6,347 nucleotides of DNA, from assembly GCA_900552955.1 (NCBI GenBank), contig USBO01000102.1:1-6347 (forward strand), given 5' to 3'. Under the pieces are notes generated by a model, which ran no database searches, was not told the DNA's origin, and was given only the letters and a program-made list of their open reading frames with translations. Each line of letters begins with the position of its first letter. The stretch's first letter is position 1. The position numbers and the translations under genes are program-made. The stretch is from an uncultured Alistipes sp. (GTDB lineage: Bacteria; Bacteroidota; Bacteroidia; Bacteroidales; Rikenellaceae). Positions 1-5,281 of this stretch are shown piece after piece.

Positions 1-2
1 AG

Positions 3-380
3 TGCATTCCGCTCCCCGATGCCTCCTTCGACGTGCTGATCTGCAACCACCTGCTCGAACATGTGGCCGACGACCGGCGTGCGCTGAGTGAGTTCTTCCG
101 CGTGCTGCGCCCGGGCGGCTGGGGAATCCTGCTCTCGCCCGTCGACCGGTCGCGGGCTGCGACCTTCGAGGATGATTCGATCGTCGATCCGGCCGAGCGC
201 ACCCGCATCTTCGGGCAGTACGACCATCGGCGCATCTACGGCCGCGACTATGCCGAGCGGCTGCGCGCGGCGGGGTTCGAGGTTCGTGAGACCGACTATG
301 CGGCGCGGTTCACCGATGCCGAGCGGCGGCGCTATGCGCTGCCGGACGATCGGATCTATACGGTGCGCAGGCCCCTCTGA
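3..380 (+). CDS. Class I SAM-dependent methyltransferase, C-terminal part (5' end outside window)
   Basis: The reading frame is open from the left edge, where the first complete codon starts at base 3, to a TGA at 378-380, so only the last 125 residues are present. The visible start has the late part of a Rossmann methyltransferase of the Methyltransf_11 type: an IPLPDASFDV stretch (post-motif II loop), then NHLLEHVADD and FRVLRPGGW, which are motifs III and IV of this family. After it comes a family-typical tail with FGQYDHRRIYGRDY and RAAGFEV. The SAM-binding GxGxG motif must lie upstream. The substrate cannot be told: relatives include small-molecule, lipid and glycan methyltransferases. 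It is the only convincing plus-strand gene and faces the folE unit tail to tail. The methyltransferase fold is clear; the function is unknown. Confidence 0.82.
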   Translation, partial: CIPLPDASFDVLICNHLLEHVADDRRALSEFFRVLRPGGWGILLSPVDRSRAATFEDDSIVDPAERTRIFGQYDHRRIYGRDYAERLRAAGFEVRETDYAARFTDAERRRYALPDDRIYTVRRPL

Positions 381-399
381 CGGTCGGTTGTCTCCGATC

Positions 400-465
400 G
401 CCGGCGGGCCGGAGCGTGCTCTGGCGGCCGGCTCCTCTGTTTACACCCTTTCCCGCTCTTTTTTT
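400..465 (+). terminator. Strong hairpin after the methyltransferase, possible terminator
   Basis: GCCGGC at 400-405 pairs with GCCGGC at 427-432, and GCCGGAGC at 408-415 pairs with GCTCTGGC at 418-425 (one G-T pair; a two-base apex that would in practice open by one pair). A small internal bulge separates the two helices. It begins 20 bases after the methyltransferase stop. A run of seven T lies at 459-465, but 27 bases separate it from the stem, so this is not a textbook intrinsic terminator. The stem is nearly symmetric and could also form in minus-strand RNA. Confidence 0.4.
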
Positions 466-563
466 CTGCGAAACGATCCGTTGGGGCGTTATTTTCGGGC
501 TGAATATTTTATTACGGTGTCCTTATATATTATGATTATCTCGGAGATTTTCGGTGCGAGAAA

Positions 564-596
564 TTTGGATATTCGGATTTTTAGTTCGTATATTTG
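564..596 (+). promoter_or_regulatory. Bacteroidetes-type promoter motif with no recognised gene downstream
   Basis: TTTG at 564-567 and TATATTTG at 589-596 are separated by 21 bases. This matches the Bacteroidetes primary-sigma consensus (TTTG about 19-21 bases before TAnnTTTG). It lies in the AT-rich core of the gap and points toward the 3' end of folE. Nothing protein-like follows, so it would drive a non-coding or antisense RNA, or it may be chance in AT-rich DNA. Confidence 0.4.
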
Positions 597-725
597 TGAT
601 AACCAACTCGAAAAACCGTTGCTTTGGTGCGTTTCTGCGCCGATGCTTGCTGCCTGAATGCGGTCGGGGCCGATTCTGCCATCGGGTCGGTCCCGGCAGC
701 GGGGAGCTTCGCTCCGCCTCCGCCG

Positions 726-760
726 AAAAAAAGCGACGGCCGGTCTTCCCGTTCCGTCGC
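726..760 (-). terminator. Rho-independent terminator of folE
   Basis: Read on the minus strand, GCGACGG (760-754) pairs perfectly over 7 bp with CCGTCGC (739-733) across a 14-base loop, and seven T follow at once (A726-A732 on the plus strand). It starts 34 bases after the folE stop. The plus strand has no T run after the stem, so it acts in the minus direction only. Confidence 0.87.
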
Positions 761-794
761 AATCAGGGCGTTTCGGGGCGTAACCCCCGTATGA

Positions 795-1391
795 CTACCG
801 GATCAGATTCATGAACTCCTCGCGCGTACGGTGGTCGCGCAGGAAGATGCCCGTGAAGGCGGAGGTGGTGGTCGAAGAGTCCTGTTTTTCGACGCCGCGC
901 ATCTGCATGCACATGTGGCTCGCCTCGATGACCACGGCCACGCCCAGCGGGTGCAGCGCCTCCTGAATGCAGTCGCGGATCTGTACCGTCAGCCGCTCCT
1001 GCACCTGCAGACGGCGTGCGAAGCACTCGGCCACACGCGCTATCTTCGACAGTCCGGTGATGTAGCCGTCGGGTATGTAAGCCACGTGAGCTTTGCCGTA
1101 GAAAGGGAGCATGTGATGTTCGCAGAGCGAGTAGATCTCGATGTCGCGGACGAGCACCATCTGTTTGTACTCCTCGCGGAACATGGCCGACAGAAGTATG
1201 TCGCGCGGATTCTCGGCATATCCTTTGGTCATGAAGGCCATCGCCTTGGCCACGCGCTCGGGGGTCTTGAGCAGCCCTTCGCGGGAGGGCTCTTCGCCCA
1301 GCAGCCGCAGGATGGCGGCATAATGGTCGCTCAGCTCGGCGATGGTCGCGGAGTCGTATGTTTCCTGTTTTTTGTATAATTTCTTCTCCAT
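795..1391 (-). CDS. folE: GTP cyclohydrolase I
   Basis: Converts GTP to 7,8-dihydroneopterin triphosphate and formate, the first step toward tetrahydrofolate and also the source of precursor for queuosine-type pathways; a cytoplasmic homodecamer in known members. The 198-residue protein carries the family signature VRDIEIYSLCEHHMLPF (81-97) and the second signature ARRLQVQERLT (125-135). The zinc ligands are visible as C90, H93 and C161 (in SHMCMQMRG), and the catalytic His pair is in CEHH. The start MEKKLYKKQ was chosen over an in-frame start at base 1502, because the extra 37 codons are simply the upstream repeat read through. The protein is slightly shorter at its N-terminus than the E. 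coli enzyme, which is normal. It is transcribed from promoter motifs inside the upstream repeat and ends at a clear terminator, so it is probably monocistronic. Confidence 0.97.
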   Translation of the reverse strand: MEKKLYKKQETYDSATIAELSDHYAAILRLLGEEPSREGLLKTPERVAKAMAFMTKGYAENPRDILLSAMFREEYKQMVLVRDIEIYSLCEHHMLPFYGKAHVAYIPDGYITGLSKIARVAECFARRLQVQERLTVQIRDCIQEALHPLGVAVVIEASHMCMQMRGVEKQDSSTTTSAFTGIFLRDHRTREEFMNLIR

Positions 1392-1398
1392 AGCGATG

Positions 1399-1429
1399 CA
1401 AAAATACGAATAAGCGAGGGCAAAAGCAA
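1399..1429 (-). promoter_or_regulatory. Proximal -7 box of folE inside repeat unit A
   Basis: On the minus strand, TATTTTTG (1406-1399) fits the Bacteroidetes -7 consensus TAnnTTTG, with an imperfect -33 element TTGC (1429-1426) 19 bases upstream. Its last base is 7 bases from the folE ATG, so transcription would begin almost at the start codon and give a leaderless or near-leaderless mRNA. Confidence 0.38.
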
Positions 1430-1471
1430 GCTTGCTTGCATTTTGCCGAGCGGGAGTATCTTCGGCGAAGC

Positions 1472-1503
1472 CAAAGATACGAATAAGCGGGGGCAAAAGC
1501 AAA
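1472..1503 (-). promoter_or_regulatory. Distal folE promoter inside repeat unit B
   Basis: On the minus strand, TTTG (1503-1500), a 20-base spacer and TATCTTTG (1479-1472) form a full match to the Bacteroidetes promoter consensus. Transcription would start near 1465 and give a leader of about 75 bases that contains the hairpin of repeat unit A. This is the best promoter candidate for folE. Confidence 0.6.
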
Positions 1504-1572
1504 CCCCGTCTGCATTTTGCCGAGGCGGAGTGTCCGAGGCGCAGCCGAGGGGCGGATGAGCCGGATGCCGAT

Positions 1573-1965
1573 TCACTCCTCCTCGTGGCGGATATCCTCC
1601 ATGAGCGAGTCGAGTTCGCGCCGCTCCTTTTTGGTCGGGCGACCCGTGCCGCGGTCGCGGAAGACGAAAACGGTCTCGCGCGGCGCGTCGAGTTTGTCCA
1701 GCTCCTCCTGCGGCGTGATGTTCAGACAGTAGGCCGCCACGTTCTTGGCCGGCTGGCGGCTGGTCACCAGATCGAGCACTTTGTAGCGGTAGACCACAGG
1801 CATCCGCTTTACGGCGATCTCGTCGCCGATGCGCACTTCGCGCGAAGGTTTGCATGTCGCGCCGTTCACCGTCACGCGGTTGGTGCGGATCGCTTCGGCG
1901 GCATCGCTGCGCGTCTTGAAGATGCGCACCGCCCACAGGTATTTGTCCAGTCTTACGTCGTCCAT
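1573..1965 (-). CDS. S4-domain RNA-binding protein, Hsp15 family
   Basis: A 130-residue protein with an N-terminal S4 RNA-binding domain (about 4-65): VRLDKYLWAVRIFKTR, then AAEAIRTNRVTVNG and KPSREVRIGDEI, the conserved S4 core. The C-terminal tail has GRPTKKERREL (108-118), matching the basic tail of E. coli Hsp15 (HslR/YrfH), and the length is close to the 133 residues of that protein. Known Hsp15 binds free 50S subunits carrying a stalled nascent chain with tRNA and helps recycle them. The ATG at 1965 is the only start that preserves the whole S4 domain. No promoter motif is seen before it, and it follows the methyltransferase gene by about 106 bases, so it is probably cotranscribed with that gene. 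The acidic end (MEDIRHEEE) is unlike the E. coli protein. The Hsp15-like role is inferred from similarity only. Confidence 0.92.
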   Translation of the reverse strand: MDDVRLDKYLWAVRIFKTRSDAAEAIRTNRVTVNGATCKPSREVRIGDEIAVKRMPVVYRYKVLDLVTSRQPAKNVAAYCLNITPQEELDKLDAPRETVFVFRDRGTGRPTKKERRELDSLMEDIRHEEE

Positions 1966-2075
1966 CGTTTTTCGTATTCGTTTTCGGAGAAGCTCTCTTC
2001 GGGCTCGTGCTGCGGCCCGCGCGGCTCGAAGAGCCGCATTGCGAGTTCAGGGAGAGCCGCTCCGTTGCGTGTCAT
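1953..2075 (-). CDS. Doubtful 40-residue ORF bridging the methyltransferase and S4 genes
   Basis: The ATG overlaps the TGA of the upstream methyltransferase as ATGA, and its own TAA overlaps the first 13 bases of the S4 gene, so it fills the gap exactly. The product starts MTRNGAALPEL and has an acidic, polar C-terminal half (EPEESFSENEYEKR). No family is recognised. It contains a perfect 7-bp inverted repeat (GCGGCTC 2021-2027, GAGCCGC 2031-2037). It could be a coupled small protein, or only the tail of a long chance frame in GC-rich DNA, since the same frame stays open far into the methyltransferase gene. Chance is the more likely reading. Confidence 0.25.
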   Translation of the reverse strand: MTRNGAALPELAMRLFEPRGPQHEPEESFSENEYEKRWTT

Positions 2076-3229
2076 TCGTTCTCCGCCGCCAGTTCGATTG
2101 TCCACGCCCTGCCGCCGATGCGGGTGAAGGCCAGCCGCAGCTCGTCGCCCGCGTGCGTCGCCGTGCGTGCGTGGATCTCGGCCAGCGTCAGCGGGAAGTC
2201 GCGTTTGAGGAGCTCGATCCCTCTGCCGCGCAGCCTGCGCCGCAGCGCCTTTGCATCGAACGGCTCGATGGCGGCGATCGCCAGCGTCCGTCCCGCGATG
2301 CCTTCCACGGGCCGGCGCGAGAAGGCGAAACCGTTCTGGCTCCATGCGTCGGCCTGCCCCTCGAGCGCACGGCGCACGAGCCGCATCTTCTGCAACGCCA
2401 CGTCGGGCACGAAGAGATAGCGGTAAGCCGTCGGGTCGAACGTCGGCGGGGGCGGTGCGGGAGCCGCCTCCGGCGGGAAGGTCACGCTTCCGGCGCCGAG
2501 CGCCGTGGCCGTCAGCAGCGGGCCCGTGCCGTCGTCGTAGACGAGCAGCTCCTTGCACTCGCCGTGCAGCGATACCGCTTCGATGCGGGCCGCGGGGAAG
2601 AGCCGCAGCGCCTCGGCGGCGTCGAACAGCGGCGAGTTCTTCAGGCAGAGCCGCGCGCCGCAGCGCCGGATGGCGGGCTGCAGCCGCAGGATGTCGGGCG
2701 AGCAATCTTCGAGCAGCACGAGCTTGCGTCCCGTCCGGCTGCGGCGGTCGGGGTCGGCGTACACCCAGTCGAACCGCTCGGTCGCGGCGGTGAGATACTC
2801 CTCCGCTGCGGCACAGACCACCTCCACGTTCGCGGCGCCGAGCAGCCGCAGGTTGTGCGCCGCGACGGCCGCCAGCACGGGGTCGCGCTCGAGCGTCACC
2901 ACACGCCGGAACCGCCGTCCGAGCGCCAGTGCGTCGACGCCCAGCCCGCACGTCAGGTCGAGCACTGCGTCGCCTTCGATCGCTTTGTGTGCGGCGCACG
3001 CCTCGCTCGACGCCTGTTCGAAGGCGCGCGGCGGCAGGATGCAGCGTGCGGCGCGGTAGGAGGGGAGTTTGGTGCGCGCTCGTTCGAGGTATTTGACCTG
3101 TGTGGCCACCAGCGCCGCATGGGGGATGCGGCGGTCGAGCGCCACGGCCAGCGGGTCGCGGCCGAGGCTCTCCTCCACGGCGCGGCGCACCTCGTCGCGG
3201 CACAGCGTATCGAACTCTTCGCGGGTCAT
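2072..3229 (-). CDS. Class I SAM-dependent methyltransferase with THUMP-like C-terminal domain (PG_1098 type)
   Basis: A 385-residue cytoplasmic protein. An N-terminal helical part (1-80) is followed by a Rossmann methyltransferase core: motif I AVLDLTCGLGVDA (88-100), the acidic motif II residue E114 in VVTLERDP, and a YADPDRR catalytic-loop motif (157-163), which resembles the DPP-type loop of RNA and DNA base methylases. A proline-rich linker (252-263) leads to a small region beginning YRYLFVPDVALQKM, equivalent to the ferredoxin-like domain of P. gingivalis PG_1098. A THUMP-like C-terminus follows (about 315-382), with GIELLKRDFPLTLAEI. The family is conserved in Bacteroidetes. An RNA substrate is likely from the THUMP-like domain, but the target base is not known to me. 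The start at 3229 lies 10 bases after the comEC stop, just after a TAACTTTG box. The S4 protein gene follows downstream. Confidence 0.92.
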   Translation of the reverse strand: MTREEFDTLCRDEVRRAVEESLGRDPLAVALDRRIPHAALVATQVKYLERARTKLPSYRAARCILPPRAFEQASSEACAAHKAIEGDAVLDLTCGLGVDALALGRRFRRVVTLERDPVLAAVAAHNLRLLGAANVEVVCAAAEEYLTAATERFDWVYADPDRRSRTGRKLVLLEDCSPDILRLQPAIRRCGARLCLKNSPLFDAAEALRLFPAARIEAVSLHGECKELLVYDDGTGPLLTATALGAGSVTFPPEAAPAPPPPTFDPTAYRYLFVPDVALQKMRLVRRALEGQADAWSQNGFAFSRRPVEGIAGRTLAIAAIEPFDAKALRRRLRGRGIELLKRDFPLTLAEIHARTATHAGDELRLAFTRIGGRAWTIELAAENE

Positions 3230-3234
3230 CGGCG

Positions 3235-3242
3235 CAAAGTTA
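3235..3242 (-). promoter_or_regulatory. TAnnTTTG box just before the THUMP-like methyltransferase
   Basis: TAACTTTG on the minus strand matches the Bacteroidetes -7 consensus. Its first three bases are the comEC stop codon and it ends 5 bases before the ATG. No TTTG is found at the proper -33 distance, so it is a weak or half promoter; it would give a leaderless transcript. Confidence 0.35.
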
Positions 3243-4427
3243 CCGATTTTTCCGCCACGGACGGTATGCGACGAGGGTGAAAATCGTGAAAAAGAGATAG
3301 AGCGCCGCCGCCTGCTCCGCCGTCATGCGGTAGTCGACGGCGGCATACGGAAGCGTGGCCGCCGCTTCGACCAGCCGGTTTTGCAGCGACAGCAGCCCTT
3401 CGAGCGCCGGGCGCACGACGACCGAAAGGGGTGGCAGGGGCATCGCCATCCATAGCAGCGACACCCCGACCACCCCGTAGGTGAGCAGGATCACGGGCGG
3501 ATTGACCGCTGTGCCGAGGAGCGGAATCTGCCCGAAGCAGTACGAGACGAGCGGGGCGGTGGCTGCCGCGGCCACCGCGCTCATGACGAGCGTTCCCAGC
3601 AGTGCGTTCGCGGCCCGCCACGGCGTACGGAGCCGCCGGCAGAGGGGTACGCCCCACAGCAGAATCGCCGCTACGGAGAGGAACGACAGCCGGAATCCCG
3701 CGTGATGGAGATAGGCCGGCCGCCACAGCAGCATCCCGAAGGCCGCCGTGGCCAGGATGTTGACGCCCGCATAGCGCGACGTCGTGGCCAGCGCCAGTTG
3801 CAGGGCGGTGAACATCACCGCGGCGCGGATCGTGCCGGGCGACAGCCCCGCTGCCGCGGCGAAGAGCCAGATCGTAACGACAGCCGCCGCGTTGCGCACG
3901 AGATGACCGCGGTGCAGCAGCGCCAGCCCGCCCAGCAGCAGGTTGACGTAGAGGAAGACCATCCCCACGTGGAGCCCCGACACGGCCAGCACATGGGCCG
4001 TTCCCGTGCGGGCATAGGGCGCACGCCGTTCGGCCGTCAGTTCCGTGCGGTCGCCGGCGGCCATCGCCAGCGTCAGGGCCTCGGCGTCGGGCGAGAGTCC
4101 GAGCCGCCGGATGCGCTCCGACGCCGCTTCGTGGAGGCGGTTGTCGCTTTCGGGGCCGTAGGCCGGTTGGGGCCGCAGCGCGGGCAGCATCATGCCGAGG
4201 AGCAGCAGGGCGGCGGCGATGTAGGCTTCGCCGATGCGCCTGCGAAGCGTGACGAGAGCCATGAGCACGGCCGCAGCGAACGCGATGGCCATGAAGGCGA
4301 CCGGTAGCGTCGCATGACGGGCGGCCGCGACCCCGGTGGCTGTGAAGAGCAGCACCCACACCATCGGATAGGGGCCTGCGGCCGTCGGGGAGGGGCGTTT
4401 TCGGGGCGGATGAAGCGGGCTCTCCAT
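3240..4427 (-). CDS. comEC: ComEC/Rec2-family competence membrane protein, short form
   Basis: Polytopic inner-membrane protein of 395 residues. ComEC forms the channel that carries single-stranded DNA into the cytoplasm during natural transformation. The Competence domain (PF03772 type) is clear: EALTLAMAAGDRTEL (116-130), the hallmark GTAHVLAVSGLHVG (142-155), GTIRAAVMF (198-206), GFRLSFLSVAAILLWG (244-259) and further hydrophobic helices to about 388. Two hydrophobic segments (about 22-60 and 68-84) come before it. Full-length ComEC proteins are usually about 650-800 residues with an N-terminal OB-fold (DUF4131) and often a C-terminal metallo-beta-lactamase domain; both are missing here. 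The frame is intact and the start has a TATCTTTG box 4 bases upstream, so this looks like a compact natural form and not a sequencing break. Whether it takes up DNA is open. It is the first non-phage gene after the prophage block. Confidence 0.88.
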   Translation of the reverse strand: MESPLHPPRKRPSPTAAGPYPMVWVLLFTATGVAAARHATLPVAFMAIAFAAAVLMALVTLRRRIGEAYIAAALLLLGMMLPALRPQPAYGPESDNRLHEAASERIRRLGLSPDAEALTLAMAAGDRTELTAERRAPYARTGTAHVLAVSGLHVGMVFLYVNLLLGGLALLHRGHLVRNAAAVVTIWLFAAAAGLSPGTIRAAVMFTALQLALATTSRYAGVNILATAAFGMLLWRPAYLHHAGFRLSFLSVAAILLWGVPLCRRLRTPWRAANALLGTLVMSAVAAAATAPLVSYCFGQIPLLGTAVNPPVILLTYGVVGVSLLWMAMPLPPLSVVVRPALEGLLSLQNRLVEAAATLPYAAVDYRMTAEQAAALYLFFTIFTLVAYRPWRKNR

Positions 4428-4431
4428 ACGG

Positions 4432-4439
4432 CAAAGATA
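4432..4439 (-). promoter_or_regulatory. TAnnTTTG box of comEC
   Basis: TATCTTTG on the minus strand lies in the 22-base gap between the phage-like gene and comEC, 4 bases before the comEC ATG. It fits the Bacteroidetes -7 consensus; no clear TTTG is found at the -33 position. It suggests that comEC has its own start of transcription with almost no leader. Confidence 0.45.
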
Positions 4440-4449
4440 ACACGAAAAG

Positions 4450-4863
4450 TCAGAAATCTGTGCGAAAAAGCCGCCATCCCTCGGCGATCTCCTCCTCGTC
4501 GGGCGCCGTGCCGTTCTCCACGCGCGCCATCGCCGCCGCGATGCGCGTCATCGCGGAGCGGTCGCGGGTGTCGATCTCGGTGTCGGGGGCGACGCCGCTG
4601 CGGCGCACGACGGTGCGCAGGTAGGCCTCCGTGTCGTTCTCCGCGGGCGGGGCCCAGCGGGCGATCATGCCGCGCAGGGTGGCGATTCCGTGGCGGACGC
4701 GGTAGGTGTGCAGCAGCACGAACATCGCGCGATAGCCCCACGCCATCGTGCGGAACGCCTTGAAGGCCGCGTCGCGGCTCTCGGTCTCGCCCTTGTAGCG
4801 CACGGACGAACGGCGGATGTTGCCCGGATTGCGGTTGCGCAGGCCGCGCGGCAGCTCATGCAT
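4450..4863 (-). CDS. Phage 'structural protein P5'-like protein with NPGN motif, possible lysis or virion enzyme
   Basis: A 137-residue soluble protein without signal peptide. Near the N-terminus it has GLRNRNPGNIRR (7-18), then a YKGE turn (23-26), AFKAFRTMAWGYRAMFVLLHTY (split 33-54), HGIATLRGMI (58-67) and RWAPPAENDT (69-78). This order (NPGNIR, a G-x-R-A helix, then W-A-PP-END-T) is characteristic of small phage and prophage proteins usually annotated 'structural protein P5' or 'virion protein'; a peptidoglycan-degrading role is often suspected. The second half (80-137) is less conserved. The ATG overlaps the holin stop by 8 bases, which implies translational coupling. Its place right after a holin supports a part in lysis, but no catalytic residues are proven. 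Confidence 0.7.
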   Translation of the reverse strand: MHELPRGLRNRNPGNIRRSSVRYKGETESRDAAFKAFRTMAWGYRAMFVLLHTYRVRHGIATLRGMIARWAPPAENDTEAYLRTVVRRSGVAPDTEIDTRDRSAMTRIAAAMARVENGTAPDEEEIAEGWRLFRTDF

Positions 4864-5281
4864 CGCCCGCCTCCTTTCGTATGCGCCGGTGTACGTAGCG
4901 TTTGAGCCAGCGGAAGACCGGAGCCTCCGAGAGCTGGGCGGCGTTCTCGAGGAACGACCAGAATTCTACGCCGCAGGCGAAGCCCGTGAAGAGCCGCGCG
5001 GCGTGCAGCTCCATGAAGTCGAGCACGTGGCGGTCGATGGCCCAGGCCATGACGATGCCCGTCGTGACGAGTGCGAGTTTCTGCACCGTGCGCCACGCCT
5101 CGGCGCTCTCGAACCACCACGGACGACCCTCGCGTCGGGCCGCGGCGCGGCTGGCGGCCGCTCCCGTCACGAAGTCGACGGCGATGAAGCCGAAGACGCA
5201 CGCCACCAGCGGTGCCACGGGTGCGAACCAGCCGGCCAGCGCTGCGGCCGCGCCGCTAACGAATCTGTACAAATCCTCCAT
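4856..5281 (-). CDS. Phage holin family protein (phage_holin_4_1 type)
   Basis: A 141-residue membrane protein. Hydrophobic segments lie at about 8-20, 22-41, 68-84 and 94-104. The holin hallmark DFVTG (36-40) stands at the end of a membrane helix, followed by a charged segment (SRAAARREGR), then TVQKLALVTTGIVMAWAID (65-83) and EFWSFLENAAQLS (106-118), which matches the ExxSxxEN element of this family. The end is strongly basic (RWLKRYVHRRIRKE). Such proteins form pores that let lysis enzymes reach the cell wall. MEDLYRFVSG was taken as the start: upstream in-frame Met codons would overlap the previous gene much further and add an arginine/serine-rich stretch foreign to the family. Even so, the overlap with the upstream gene is 26 bases. 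Confidence 0.82.
   Translation of the reverse strand: MEDLYRFVSGAAAALAGWFAPVAPLVACVFGFIAVDFVTGAAASRAAARREGRPWWFESAEAWRTVQKLALVTTGIVMAWAIDRHVLDFMELHAARLFTGFACGVEFWSFLENAAQLSEAPVFRWLKRYVHRRIRKEAGDA

Larger units (their letters stand above)
381..794. other. Intergenic region between convergent genes, with an AT-rich core
   Basis: About 410 bases lie between the stop of the methyltransferase and the stop of folE. No ORF here has a believable protein sequence. The stretch from about 440 to 620 is clearly richer in A and T than anything else in the window. The region holds a hairpin at 400-432, a plus-strand promoter motif at 564-596, further small inverted repeats (CTGCC 676-680 with GGCAG 695-699; GGAGC 703-707 with GCTCC 711-715) and the folE terminator at 726-760. 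The small hairpins downstream of the promoter leave room for a short non-coding RNA, but no known RNA family is recognised. Confidence 0.6.
1399..1544. repeat. Two imperfect tandem copies of a 73-base repeat
   Basis: Unit A (1399-1471) and unit B (1472-1544) align along their whole length. Shared blocks include ATACGAATAAGCG, GGGCAAAAGCAA, TGCATTTTGCCGAG and a more diverged GAGT(A/G)TC...GGCG(A/C)AGCC end. In unit A, GCAAAAGCAAGC (1420-1431) pairs with GCTTGCATTTTGC (1434-1446) with one bulged base, giving a 12-bp hairpin. In unit B the apex has changed but the GCAAAA...GCA/TGC...TTTTGC base of the stem is kept. Each unit starts with a minus-strand TAnnTTTG box facing folE. The sequence fills the gap between the S4 gene and folE and codes for nothing. 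It resembles short interspersed intergenic repeats of Bacteroidales; how many copies the genome has cannot be judged from this window. Confidence 0.8.

Noticed and set aside
701..715. GGAGC-TTC-GCTCC hairpin as a second terminator
   Set aside because: The stem is only 5 bp and no T run follows it on either strand; the A/T run nearby belongs to the folE terminator.
523..762. A 79-codon minus-strand ORF downstream of folE
   Set aside because: It starts after the folE terminator stem and has no promoter or family match; part of it is just the terminator and hairpin DNA translated.
554..814. An 86-codon plus-strand ORF after the orphan promoter
   Set aside because: The product has no recognisable pattern, runs through the folE terminator and into folE, and its start lies before the predicted transcription start.
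1392..1502. A 37-codon N-terminal extension of folE, starting at 1502
   Set aside because: The added residues are the repeat read through, the promoter and hairpin lie in it, and folE homologues start near the MEKKLYKK position.
1953..3203. A 416-codon minus-strand open frame
   Set aside because: It overlaps the methyltransferase in another frame and its product is mostly Arg, Pro, Ala and Gly. Only its last 40 codons, which extend past the methyltransferase, were kept as a doubtful small ORF.
1829..3280. A 483-codon plus-strand open frame
   Set aside because: It lies opposite the S4 and THUMP-like methyltransferase genes and its product is arginine-, alanine- and glutamine-rich without any family motif: a chance frame in GC-rich DNA.
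3226..4443. A 405-codon minus-strand frame over comEC
   Set aside because: It is in a different frame from comEC; comEC has all the expected motifs and hydrophobic segments, while this product is Arg/Ala/Pro/Gly-rich.
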